Below, piece by piece: positions 32,063-44,700 of a stretch of 64,000 nucleotides of DNA. Positions within the stretch are counted from its first letter, which is position 1, and each line of letters starts with the position of its first letter. The stretch comes from Bryopsis sp. KO-2023 (lineage: Eukaryota; Chlorophyta; Ulvophyceae; Bryopsidales; Bryopsidaceae): contig BSYQ01000009.1 of assembly GCA_030272585.1 (NCBI GenBank), positions 2,046,001-2,110,000 of the forward strand. The letters run 5' to 3'. The position numbers and the translations under genes were made by a program. A model generated the notes under the pieces. The model ran no database searches. It was given only the letters and a program-made list of their open reading frames with translations, and had not been told where the DNA came from.

Positions 32063-33912
32063 GAATTTTGTGCACTATTGTTTTTTGAGGGAAGATTATC
32101 ATGAATAGGTCCCATCGAGGACATCTATGGAAAAAAAAAATTTACAAAAGAAAAGAAAAACTGAGAAAAAATGTAGCGTGTCGAGCGCTCATGAAAAGAA
32201 AACAGAAAACAGAAAAGAAAAAACGAAAAGAAAAAAAAAAACAAAATTAATGTTTGACTATGGGGGTAATCTTTGGGTTATATATATATATAAAAAAAAA
32301 GGAAAGGTAATGTAGAATGGAGAGTGTTTGCCAGCGATGGATATCGCGCGAAGCTCTCGCTTCAAAAAAAAAAAAAAAAGAGGGTTTAAAAAAAAAAAGA
32401 AATGAAAAAAAAACAAAAGAAAAGAAAAATTGAAAAAAAATCTAAAAACCAAAAAAAACGAAAACAAAACAAAACATTATTCATCATGGGATCATTTTAC
32501 TAGCAGTGTTTCTTTTTAGGGTACATCGGATGAATCCGGTAGGATTTCATAGTTAATACTTTATGCAACAATCATTTTGATTCTGTTCTCCGAAAAAAAA
32601 AGTGTTTTTGGGGGAAAATGATGGCGGCTACCCCTTGTATTATGAGGGGACCCATCTTTTTTTTCGTTTTTTTTTTGCTGCACGTTGTTGCCCCAGAATT
32701 CACATGTATATATGTGGCAGTCCGAAAGGAAAAAGAAAAGAAAAAATTTATTGTTTTTGTTTTTTTATAAAAAAAAAATTCTGGAGAGCCTTTCGTTCTG
32801 ATTTTGACGACGTGCCCTGGAAAGCCTTTTTCTCTTTAGCATTAGTTACGGGGAGTCCGAAGCGCCCCCTTCTTTTTGGGATTTGTTAGGCTGCATTGGA
32901 TTTGGGTCTTCTTTGGGAAACGCATGTCGCGTCCGTTGCCGATTTTCCGGCAACGAAATAATTAAAAATCTGTACATATCAAAACAGATTTTTTTCTTTT
33001 GGGGGAGGGGGGGAAAGGAATCGAAAAAAGAAAAAAAGAACCCTCATGTTCTCGCATTTTCGAAAGAAATTTTTGCGGTGGAGGGATGCTTTTTTTCTAC
33101 TTTCTTTTTTTTTGGTTTCTTTGTTTCCCCTTCCCTTTCTCATGATGTAGATTAAACTACGAATTGTAGCAACTTCTACAATGAAAAAAAAAACAAAAAA
33201 AAATTGATTCGAAGCGCGGAAATCGCTGCTTCGGTTCTTGTTTTGTACTTATTTTAGGGGGGTGTTTGCACCTGCACATTCTTTTTTCTTGGATTTTTGG
33301 GGGAAGGGGGGGGGAAGGTGGGAGAGGAAGAGAAAAAAAAACAAAGAAAAAAGGAGAATAATTGTGGTTGTTAGATGGTGCTTTATGTGTCGCGATCGAA
33401 ACGGGCAATGGTGGTGGTAGGTAGCGATCGTGGCCTCTTTAGCAACATAGACATTTCTATTGACAGGTTTTTAAAAGTGTATGCTAGGAATGGTGTACAA
33501 CAAAACATTGTAAAGTTTCTGTCAAAACACAAAAAAGTGTGTCCGGTTTGCCAAAGTGTGTATAAGGAAACCCTGAAAAGCTAAAAATAGATATGTGGGT
33601 TTGATTGTGAACAGAACTGAGTCAGAACTGCTGGACAAGACTGAATGATGCAAAGAGTTCTGCAGGTTATACTGTTATGCCGGGATGAAGCTGCCCAGTA
33701 TCTTTTCCAGTATTGCCAGGATGGAGCCCTCAGTGTGTTTCTGTTGGAGGGAGAGCTAAGGCAGTTGGCCATGCTTTCAATCAGAAAATTCTTCAAAGTT
33801 TGGAAGCTTCAGTTGGCGGCGTGCTGTTCTGTTGAAAGTGCTGCGCTCTTTCTGTGGAGGCTCCAGAAACGGTGTCGCAATCAGTCCCATCAAATGGTCC
33901 ATTTATCGAAAG
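32063..33912. other. 1.85 kb gap, mostly homopolymer-rich
   Basis: From 32063 to about 33340 the plus strand is A/T/G-rich and C-poor with many A, T and G runs, as downstream of other plus-strand genes here. Two open frames with real ATGs follow: 33375-33584 (69 residues, with a CPVC pair) and 33645-33983 (112 residues, helical). They could be 5' exons or upstream ORFs of the KEN-box gene, but no in-frame joint was found. Confidence 0.5.
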
Positions 33913-36900
33913 ATGCAAATTTCCGAATCTGTCACCCCCGTTTGCCAGAAATCTGCCATTACGCGACAGGGCTCGCTGTCTAGACGGAGGAAACCCTCCT
34001 CTTGCAACTCTCTCGAGGGACGGCGATCCAAGCAAAAGCCCTCCAATTGCCGAAAAATGAACTCACCCCGACCAGCGAGCCCATTCGGGACCAAACCCCC
34101 CACCCCACGCAGCAAAGCAAGGCTCTCTCCGAGGCAATTCGACTCCATGATGGATTGCGACACTTCTCCTTCGCGGTCTCGAGGGGGATTTCAAGGTTTC
34201 GTGACCAACGGCCCTCGCTCTCCACGACCCACAACGCGAACGCCACATTTGGAAGGTCTCCGCATGAACCGTGGTGCTGACACGCGGATGCTCAGTCCTC
34301 GAGGGGTTGAAATCGAGGGCCTCGTCGACGAAATGGTGGACAACGTGTTCACCGGAGGCTCCGTGAAAGATAGCCATGCCACGGAAGGTTACTCACGACA
34401 CGGATGCAGTCGGTCGATGGACAAGAGCGTCGCGACGCCCCGCTCTTCTTTCATGAATTCAGCGAGAGTCGACGAAGAAGAGGTGGACAGCACAAGCAGG
34501 AGGACTGGTCGCCGAAGTTCTGCGAGAGGCGTGGCCAGGTTGTCGATTTACGACGAGGAGCAAGCATCCGCGGGGGGCCTCAACGTGCGGTCTTCCACGG
34601 AAACGTGCGAAAGCACGACGCCACGGAAAAACGTTTCGACTGTTACGCCATCCATGGGGAAGGCCAGAGAACAGATAAACTTCTTTGAAATCATGGGCGA
34701 CGTCACTCCGAGGACCGCGGTCACCACGACCACGGTCCCCCCCACCGAACTAGCCGACAGACAACACAAAGCCACCCCTTTCCCATCGAGCGAACGCAAA
34801 GGATGGGGTAGCGGGGAGGAGCACGTGGGAAAGTGGTGCAGGGAAAACAAAATTTTGGAGGACGTGAACGAATGCCTTACACCACCAAAGCCGAGGAGAA
34901 AATCGACTTCAAGATCCCCGGGGTCGGTGCCTTCAACTGTGGTGGTTGAAAGAAACGGAACGGAGCGAGGGACCTCTGGCAGGCCTTCATTGTCGAACAA
35001 CGAATCTCTGAACACTTTTCACACACCCCAGGCAGAGTGGTCGGTGGAGTGTCCATCCACGGTGTTGCAGGGCAACCCTAGCAACAAGGATGCTGAAGTC
35101 ACTTCTGCTCTCAGGACTGAATGGGTTGCACCCAGCGCTGCTGAACTCACCTTTCAACAAGATGTGAAAGAACGGTGGGTTGGACCCCTCTTTCATTTTT
35201 TTTTTCAAACATATTGCATCGAAGCTGAAATACCCTCTGCCCATAATAGATTCAGGCTATGGGTGAATTGCTCCTGTGTGCTCCATTTCATGACTAATGA
35301 ATATCGGCTTGTTTTTCTTGAGGGGGTTTGAGAAAAATATCTGAAGAGTTTTATCTACCGGGAAAAAAAAAAAAAAAAAGCCTTCTCTCCTGTGGAAGGT
35401 GGTCCATAAATTTTGCTCAATGTTTCTTGGATTGGTTCGGCCAGGTGCAACCAAGAGAATTGGAGCCCCTCCGCAGCTGCCCCATGTCCCTTATCTGCTC
35501 TTCAGAATCAGTACGCCAGTCAGGATGCTGGCTTGACTGACGACTGCAGCAGTTGCAGCGATGCTGGATTTGGCGACGTGAACAAAGAAAACAGCATCCT
35601 GTTGGCTCCCTCTCCTATTCAAGCGAATTCCCCTGAAAAGGTGTCCAATACTTTCGGAGACTGGAATGCCACTCCGAAAGAAGCTACCGCCAGGCCACCC
35701 GAAGTTGCAACAAACGGCTGTGGATCAATGGGTTTTCTGGAGGATGTGTGCATGGGGGATGTGGAAGTAGGTCTAGATGAAGAAGGAGGAACCCCCCCAG
35801 CACTTGAAATCTCTGGGGTGGGTGGCGAGACGTCTTGTCAGTTGGATTCTCAAGGGGGGCGTCTGGAAGGGGGTTCACAGGGGGGTGCTTATGAATTTCC
35901 GACGCTCTGTGAAGTGAACGAGGAGCCGGAAACCAGGCCTCGAGTTGAGAAAACATCTGCCGGGAAGTGTTTGACCAGGGCTGAAATCTGTCGATTGTCT
36001 GTGAGCGAATTCACGACAGACATGGTGGCTACGATGGAGGAAGACATTGCCAAGGTGGTCACTCAGCTTCAGCCGGGATCTGGGAAACCTGGGCGTGACA
36101 GTAGGAGTGCGAAAAGGAAGAAAGGACCGAATGCTTCTCCACGTGGGCAACCCGTGGATGCAAGTGATGTCGTGCCACGACGGCTGTACGAAAAAGAACA
36201 ACGAGAGAGCGCGAAATTGAGGGAAACGGTCCGGAAGGTCAAAGAGGAAAACTGCAAGATGTCGCAAAAAATGCTGGTGAGAAGAGCTCCGAATTTGAAG
36301 ATGTGTCTGAGCTGATGTGGAGTTTTGTTTGTTTTTTTTTCCGGCCGAGTGTCCTTTCCCCAGGAATTTTGACTGTTGGCTTCCCACATCGTTTCCTTTG
36401 CATATGGTGCAGTTTCTCAGAAAATTATGAACTAGAGTGTTCAGCTTCTTCGTCCACTCATCGCCACCCTAAAAAAAAAAATCAATGTTTGAGATCAAAA
36501 TGGGGGCTGTGCCTTTATCGGGAGGATATATCTAGACATAGAGAAAAAATAACGAGCATAATAATAATACAAAAATCTGTTTTGTTGTGGTGATGAACAG
36601 ATGCTTCAAGAGCAATTGAAGATTTTGGATCACAAGGTTTCGCTGTACTACACAGAAAATCAGGTGTGAGATTTTCTTACAAATTTTCAAACAAAGGATA
36701 TATAAACAATTTCTTTCCAATACATTTTTGCGGCACCATGGATACGAACACTCCACATCCTCAGTTTTATTTTTGAACCTCCCACATTTTTGCTCGAGCA
36801 AGCAAGCATATCTCAGTGATCAGTGGAGATGGAACTTAATGTCAGCGTTTCCTTTTCGCATGGGATGCATGCTTTTTCTCGACAGAATAAGAATAAGTGG

Positions 36901-38099
36901 GCTGCCACTTGCCGCTTGGCATGACCTTATCTTAATCATTCACATATCAACAACAAGCTATGTGTTCCACAGAAAACCCTCGACATAGCAGAGGATATAC
37001 AATCTCAAAAAAGTGGACCCCCCCATTTGAGTGGACGAAACAACACCGATATACACCAGTCCCAGATGGTACTGTATTTAAAGCAACCCCCTCCATACGG
37101 TCAAATCTCACTTCGTATAAATATCGCACAGTATATGCACACATATTTTCAAATCGAGGGTTGCAACGAATACTAACTGCACCTGGAAATAGAGATTCAA
37201 CTTCCAACTCCGCTTTGTTGGTGGCAAAAGTGTTTTTGTGATGTTTTTTTTTTTCCCTTTTTTCCCTTTAGGACAAGGAGATCGAAGGGTGGTCGGATTG
37301 GCTGACGGCCAAGTGCCAAGCGGAGTCCAGCCAACAAGCGTTGAGACAGGAACGAGATTTGCGCGGCTGCATCGAGAGGGAGGTGGAGCAGGGCAGGCAA
37401 GCGCTGTCCAAAATGGAGATCGATGCCAGCGAAATGAAGGAAAAATTGCTGGGAAGTCTGCTGGAGCAGGAGGAGTTGAGAAAGAAATACAGGGAGGCCG
37501 ACAAAAAGGCGGAGGAATCCGAAAAGGAAATCTTGAAGTTGAAGACGGCCGTGGTGCAGAGACAAGTTCGGATTCAACAATGCGAAGAGGTGGAAAAAGA
37601 AAAAAAAGTGAGGGAAATGCTGTCTCGTCGGCTCCATCTGTAAAATCTGTAAAGCCTGTCTTGTGCGCTCAAATTGATACGTGGGGCTTTCAAGTCTCCA
37701 TGGTACCCATTTTGAGAAAATCTCAGCAAATATTTTTCGGGGACAGGTCTATTTTTAGCGTTCTTCTAAAAATAGAAGCATAAAAAACTCTTCTAATCAA
37801 AGATGGATGGGGCGTGTTCCAAAAACCAACAGAGAATGATAAAACTGATCAACGATTGAATATAGCTGGTATTGATTCCGATACATTTTCCTGCAACTGT
37901 TAAGATATCAAGATGGAGATTCACGGCTTGTCAATGTGGCTGTTCTGGTTATTAGTCAATGGTGCTCCAAAAGTTGTTTTTTTTGTCCCCTCCTTTGATT
38001 TAGGTGGTCGTCGTGCCAAGATCAAAGATTCCTTCGGCGCACACCCAGCGATTTGGTAGAGGAAATTCTGGAAACAATGGAGGGGTAAGCATATCTTAG
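33913..38099 (+). CDS. Ser/Pro-rich coiled-coil protein with KEN box
   Basis: Five exons (33913-35174, 35445-36276, 36601-36663, 37272-37607, 38004-38099) give 862 residues. The first 420 residues are Ser, Thr, Pro and Arg-rich and look disordered, with more than a dozen SP or TP sites (SPRPASP, TPRSK, SPRQF, TPRSS, TPRKN, TPRT, TPPKPRRK), the pattern of a cyclin-dependent or MAP kinase substrate. A KEN degradation box occurs at 468-470 (DVNKENS), next to a run of acidic and Ser residues. Residues about 650-830 form a coiled coil (ESAKLRETVRKVKEEN; SEMKEKLLGSLLEQEELRKK). Together these suggest a cell-cycle-controlled spindle or centrosome protein; this is inference. The start is the first ATG of the frame (33913). 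Skipping the last splice gives a shorter end at 37643. Confidence 0.75.
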
Positions 38100-39041
38100 C
38101 TTCTTTTTTTTTTTTCGTTTTTCGCAGAGACCTTTCTTGGGTGACCACCCACCGTAAGAATTTTCAACATATTGCTCATGCTAAAAAATGTTTATGTACT
38201 GTACGGTTGTATATATTTCTCAAAACGCGAGAATCGAAGTTGTTATACCATAATAATTGCTCACTGTTTGATTTCTCTTTTTTCCTCTGTTCTTGCAAGT
38301 TGGGGGGGGGGGTAGCAGACATAAAGGTAGTATTTTTTTTAGGGTATATTTTGCAAGACAGTGAAATCCAAAACGCTTTCGATTGCAGGCTTACAAGAGG
38401 TTTCGAATGTGAAGGGCTGGCTGCAGCATGCCTCACTGTATTCGTTTTCTTGATTCTTTTTTGGGGCCCCCTGCACTCTGATATTATTGTAGCCATACAA
38501 TACACATGGTATGGAATTGAAAGATAGGCTTGGCCGATCCAAGGAAAGAAAACTATATGTGATCTATGTATGCATAGATCACATTTCGACACTTTTTGTT
38601 GAGAAGATGTTTTTGGGAAGGAGATAGATCAACTCACATCTTGTAGGTTTCTGTGAGTGTGAACTTAAGCAACTGAATTTTTTTCCCTTCTTTTTTTTTG
38701 CTTCTGGGTGGTGGTGGTGGTCCTGCGCTAGTAATTGAATGCGATGGGGTCTTTTTCAGAGGGATTGAGATTCAAAGTGTATTCATTAGATTTTCAATCA
38801 GTTGTGTATAAAATCTTTTGGCAATAATATGATAATATTTCCAACCCTGACTGACTGCCCTCCCCCCCCCCAAAAAAAAGTAAAAGTGAAATGCAACAAA
38901 AAATGCACAATGACGTAATCCGTACAAAAGTTTAATCAACAACGAAAAGCTGTAGAAATGCCTGAATGAGAAAAAATAAAATAAAACCAAAAAAAAAATA
39001 CAAATACGAAGGAAAATGAACAGACATGTCAGACATGATAG
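38100..39041. other. convergent intergenic region
   Basis: This stretch separates the 3' ends of the KEN-box gene (plus) and the aldo-keto reductase (minus). It holds T and C runs (for example 38867-38876) and the perfect hairpin at 38557-38584. No gene was seen. Confidence 0.55.
38557..38584. repeat. perfect 12 bp inverted repeat with 4-base loop
   Basis: ATGTGATCTATG (38557-38568), loop TATG, then CATAGATCACAT (38573-38584). It sits about midway between two convergent gene ends, 458 bases past the KEN-box gene stop and 458 bases from the aldo-keto reductase stop. Confidence 0.9.
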
Positions 39042-41210
39042 CTAGCCAGTTTGGAAAATGTTTTGGACCATTTTTCCTTGGGACTCTTCGACAGCCCGAT
39101 CCAACTCCTCCACCTCAGCCCTCCTCAAACTCCAACCCAAGGCACCCAGATTCTGTTCAGCTTGGGAAAGATTCTTTGCACCTGGGATGGGGACGGTCCC
39201 CTTCTGAATGCACCAATTAATCGCAACCTGCCCAATCACAATTTCAGACGATCTGTCAATGGAGGGATGCCGCCCACATCACTCAAATACATGTTCAAAA
39301 AAAGAAAGGAAACCAGCTAAAACAACTCCTTTCTTTTTTTGTAGTGCTGGTGATGGTACCCTGGTTTAAGTCAATCGGGTGACTCATGGTTGACTGGTTT
39401 CACCTGAGATGGGGTTTTTCCACGCTCTTTGGCAGTAGCGTTCACTGTGCCAAGTAGAGGCTGGATCTTGGGAAGCAGCTGCTTAAACAGAGCTCCTCTA
39501 GGACCCTTCGGAACATTCTCCCCATCGAACTTGCCTGCATCCACAGCCCACTCTCAGTTTTCTTCATCCACCAGATAAATAATATCCACCAGAAAAAAAG
39601 GGTCTCAATTCAATTCTGGTCAAGTACAGCAGACAATGTAGGCTCATATTGGATTGCATGATTTCCTTTTTTTTTGGCACTGTACCTGTGAGAAGGCCCA
39701 AACCTAACGGACTGTAAGAAATCACTGCGACGTTGAGCTCCCGGCATACTTCCAGGAGTTCCATTTGCTGCTTTCCGAAACTCAGCAAGGAAAACTGGAC
39801 TTGGGCAGAGGCCAATGGCACACCCCTGCTTGCCAAGTTTTTGTGGAGCTTTTTCAGCTCTTTGGGACCATAATTACTGACCCCCACGGCATCGACCAAC
39901 CCTTGCTCGTAGCAATCTGCGAGACCGTTCCAAAGAGCAATTTCCTGTGTTGGTTCAGCCACAAATGGGTGTCAGACTTCTTGCCCGATTGGTCAAAATC
40001 GTTTTTACTTGCCAAAGATGGATGTCGAAAAACAACACACGGCAGCCAACCCTGCACATGGTTGATGAGTGAGGAGATCAATTAATATCAGCTAATAAGC
40101 CACTGACTTTCAGAAATGTTGACAAAAGATAAATAAACGATGAAATAAAATAAATAACAAACAAATTCATTAAAAAATGAATAAAAAAAGTAAATAGAAA
40201 ATAATATTGCCTTGGCAAGGATTATTGCTGCATGTAGTTTTCAACCTGCAAAGGTGCGTAATTGGATGCTGACCAGTGGAGCTGACCCAACGACAGCTTG
40301 TCCGAATTCAACCTCCTCAACGAACCCTTGCAAGCGGCCACCATGTTCGCTACATCCCCGAAAAAAAGACAAGAAAAGAACCAATCTTAAAACACATGGA
40401 GACCATTGTGAACATATCCTGAACATATCCTGAACATATATATTTGCAGACCGATGCTGATTTTGCCTCAACAGGATTCCCAAGTTAGAATGATTTCTTC
40501 AGCAAGGTCATTTTTTTACCTGGAAGCACTCGCCAAGGGTAGGCAGCGAATTTTGTTGCGATTCGAATGTTGTCTCGAACCTTGTCAGACCCTGGGTATT
40601 CCTCCATGAACTTTCCCAAAAGCTGTTCACTGCGGCCGTTCAACGCCCCGGTCCCTGCATCCACAGATTACTAAACACAATTTCGTCACTCTCCAACCAA
40701 AAGAAACCCAACAACCACCACATCCCAACCTCACAGAAAATAATAAAATCATTGAACACCTTCAAATTCCTATATTTTGGAGCCCATCCAGTGACGATCG
40801 TTCGCACCATAAGAATCGGCGGTGTCGAAAACGTTGATGCCTTTCGAAACCAGCAGGTTGAATATCTGCTGCAGCTCCCCATCCATTTCGGTGGAGTACT
40901 CCCACAGGAATTTATTTCCCCATGCCCAGGTCCCAAACCCCATTGGGGAAACTTTAAAGGGCCCCATATCCACAAGATCACCGGCACCGTAGCACCGCTT
41001 CTCGGAAAACCCAGCCTCGGCTTGTTTTTGCCAAGGGAAAAAGGCCCCAGTCGTGGCAAAATCGCCCCTGTCTGCCCGTCCTCTCTGAGGGAATTTGATG
41101 TGGCCTTTCATGAAGGCAGATTTGTTGTTTTGTCGGTTTTTTGATGATTGGGAGGGGGAAAAGCCATGTCCGGTGGCCGTACAACTTGATGCTATCAATG
41201 ACGTCGCCAT
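39042..41210 (-). CDS. plastid aldo-keto reductase
   Basis: Six exons on the minus strand (40808-41210, 40520-40654, 40246-40349, 39686-39944, 39404-39534, 39042-39227) give 405 residues. Aldo-keto reductases reduce carbonyls with NADPH. The catalytic tetrad is complete: Asp129 and Tyr134 in FDTADSYG, Lys169 in IATKFA and His204 in GQLHWS. The C-terminal cofactor motif PIPGAKNLSQAEQN is also present. The first 75-85 residues (MATSLIASSCTATGHGFSPS ...) have the Ser/Ala/Lys-rich, acid-poor make-up of a chloroplast transit peptide. The core closely resembles the plastid oxidoreductase family of Arabidopsis At1g06690 (GVSNYGPKELKK, VISYSPLGLGLLTG, GWSLRRAEVEEL). The gene is head to head with the PDI gene, 583 bases between start codons. 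Confidence 0.92.
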
Positions 41211-41793
41211 GTTGAAGCTGATTGTTCAGAGGAAAAGAAAAGAAAATTGCAACAAGAAATATTTAAAACAGCTCGATGAAAACATAAGATCCTGGATACG
41301 CTTTAAGGAAAAGCACAGATTGTGAAAACCAGGTTACGATGGATGGCTGAAGCGAATCATTCTTTGAATGAAAAAGGGTAAACCCATGCCATTAGAGAGT
41401 GCTTGTCTCCCCCCCCCCCCCCCCGCGCCCCCCCCTCCATCATTCCTCCTCAAAAAGACCTCATTGTTTGCTTTTCTTTTCCAAAAGCCAAAGTAGATTC
41501 CTTTGCCTGAATCACCTGATTTTCGCCGAAAGACCTCCGCTTTGGTCGCTTCAATATCAATGCAACCTTTCTCCAACCCCCCTAAAAACCATTCCAGCTC
41601 AAATGGAATGGTATGTCTGTCGTACGGAGGTCACTCTCATCAATGCATCAACGTCCGTCGAAAGCAAAATTCGTGCTTTTATTGCCCACCTGATCAGTTT
41701 TTTTCTCATCCGTCGACAGGTTCTGAGAAGATCGAGCGGGTTTAATTTTGGGGGTTCAACTGCTGTTGTCCTTTTTTTATTTTCCTGTATCGA
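41211..41793. promoter_or_regulatory. divergent promoter of the aldo-keto reductase and PDI genes
   Basis: 583 bases between two opposite start codons. It contains a C run at 41410-41425 and no recognised element. Overlapping open frames here lack coding character. Confidence 0.4.
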
Positions 41794-44700
41794 ATGGCGG
41801 CGAGGTCGCTGTCATTGCTGCTTTTCTTTGCTGCTCTTTGGGGTCCCAGTTTTTGCCTGTACTCGAAATCTGGGCCAGTAACGCTGCTAAACGATAAAAA
41901 TTTTGAACGAATCGTGTTGAGAAGCAATGTGGTGACAGTGGTGAGGGAAATTTAGTGCAACTACCAAACACAAAAATATGAATATGTGCATAAAATAAAT
42001 GCCTAATTAAAGTAACTTTTTGCATGGCAGTCTGCTGGTGAAAAACAAGTCAGATGGATACTATGCAAGCAGTCGCGAAATTTTTTCAGGCAACCTCTGA
42101 ATTTAATATCGAATGCTTCCTGGATGCCCTCAGGCATTCTTTCATCAGCACCCTTTCCCATAAATTTCCACACCTCATTCACCCCCCCTTGCTCAACAAG
42201 CAGTTGAAAGGCAGCATCGATTTGCCCGCCGAAAAGAATGAACATGAATGTGTGGGAGTAGGTGGAGTTCTATGCTTCTTGGTGCGGTCATTGCAAAGCC
42301 CTGGCTCCATCATACGAGAAGGTCGCCGAGAGTTTGAAGGGGATCGTGGAAGTGGCGGCCATCGATTGCGGAGAACAAGAAAACATTCGACTGTGTGCAC
42401 ATTTCGATGTGCAAGGCTTCCCGACAATCAAGGTGCCCCTTTAATCTCAATTTTCGAATTCAATTTGATTTTTTTTTTGTCGGCAATCGTCATCCCCCAC
42501 ACATGCATAGATGTGTTGTTATATTTTCACTCAAATATTCAGGATTTCTTTTCACAAATTTCCCCTCCTCGCCCATAAAGAAAAGACGATGGAAAAAATG
42601 ACGTGCTGAGGCGTGTTGACTCGTGCTGAGTTTTATGTTGAGTCTTTTAATTTATTAATTTATTTTTCTTATTTTTTTTGGTTGTGAAATTACTGATCAA
42701 AAGCGATTGAATTTATCCACCAGGTTTATCCAATAGAAAAGCAAAAAGATCCAAAAACAGGAGCCATCACAAAAACGCCCGAAGACTACACAGGTGAATT
42801 TCATGAAAACGGAAGGGATTTTTTTTCTATATGTTTTTCTCCTCCCTTCCAGTGTATGAATTTGTGATCACACGATTTTGCTTATTTGTTGTTGTTTTTT
42901 CCCGCAACTTACCATTCCTGCAGCATTCAATCCTTTCATTTTTTATATTTGTTTTTCGTTTTCTTTATCACTTCTTTCATTTTTATTTTTTGTAAATCAG
43001 GGCCGAGAAGTGCAAAGCCGTTGTCAGACTATGCAAAATCCCAAGTATCAGACGTGTTCATCCACAAAGTGGAGGGCGTTTCAGATTTCCAAGCATTTCT
43101 TGACGAAAATGAAGAGGAGAAGAAGGTCATTCTTTTCACGGAGAAGCGGGAACCCCCATTGTTGATGAAGAGTTTGTCTGCTCGATTCCAAGACGAAATC
43201 AAATTCGCTCAAGTGCACTCCTCTGATTCTGAAGTCGTTAAGGAGTTCAAAGTGAACAAGTTTCCATCCATAGTGATCTTCAAGGTAGGAGCTACGGAAG
43301 GAGGGGAGGGGGGGGGGGAATCATCTATATAGTGCTTATTTGCAATGTTCTCCTTGTTCGCGATTTTTTCATTAGTAATAATAATAATAATAATATTTTT
43401 TTTGGGGGGGGGGGATCTTTTTGCTTCTTGTTCTCGGAATGCAAAATAATTCGAGTTGTTTTTTGAACTAATGTGTTGCTTTGTTTGAAACGGTTCAATT
43501 TTTTTTTCCCTTTGAATCTATTGTGAATGAAAAATTGCCACATATATATACGGGGGGGTCGCCCCCCCCAAAAAAAAATGCGAAAAAAAAAGTAAAAAAC
43601 GGAAAACAAAAAACGAAAAAAAAAAACATCTACCAAGCTGGCATAGCGACATTATTTAAACAAATTAACATATTTTTTCCTTTTCCTACAAACAGGAGGG
43701 GAAAAACTATGAGCACTACGAGGGAGAATTGAAAGCCGTTTCTTTGCTAGCTTATTTGGAGGAATCCGTCGTAGGCAAGAAAGACGAGGAGAAGCATGAA
43801 GCATTGTTTCAGTTGAGACAAGTCGATTTGGATGCCATCAGCAAAATTAGTCAAGATGAAGAAGATGTTTGGTTGGTCGCTTTTTATGGCATCAGCACCG
43901 ATGAACAGCAGAAAGGTGAGGGGGGGGGGACAGGGATGTTTTGTAAGGGTTCAGCATTTGAACAGAAAGGAGAGGTCTTTAAAAATCTGGGGAAAAATAA
44001 TTCTATTAAATTTTTCGTTTCCATTCAAAAAAAATAAAAATAAAAATACATTGTCAAAATAAATGAAACGAGAAGAAGATTCCAAACCCCAGCCAGAATT
44101 AAGGAAACGAAAACAAAAAATTCCAGTCACTGCCCATTGAGGGAATTTTTTAGGTAAGTCGGCTGTCAAAAGTTCTAGTAATTTTTGCATTCGTGGTTAT
44201 ATTTTTTCTGCAATTTTTTTGGATGGGTCAATTTTGATTTCGGATGACAATGTTGACAGCTGAAGATGATCACTGTGACAAGGAGCTTCGAGAATTCGCG
44301 TCTTTAACCAAAGACTTGCAATTAATGGTGGAAGTAGCAGCAACGAATGTAACAAAAAATCAGGCCGGTTTGGTGGCCAAGTATGGTGTGAATGTCGACA
44401 AGCTGTTCGATGAACCCTGCAATCTACAGGTAAGCAGGGTTGAAAAAAACCCAAAACAACCTAGTGTTAAATAAGTAATTCCACGTGTACATAAACCAGC
44501 AAAATAGTAAATAAATAAGCCGATATTTAAACAAACAAAATAAATTGGTCAGCTAAATTCTGAATTATTTAGCATTGATTTTTTTAACAACAGTACTTTT
44601 TTGTTTATTCAATTGACTTTCTGGGAGAGAGAGAGCGAATTGAATTAAGAATCAAGAAGCTTGAATTTAATATTTTATTTTGGCATGCATCCAGTTGGTC

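Noticed and set aside
33645-33983. 112-codon plus-strand frame starting at a real ATG
   Set aside because: It overlaps the 5' part of the KEN-box gene in another frame and no in-frame splice to it was found; kept only as a possible upstream ORF.
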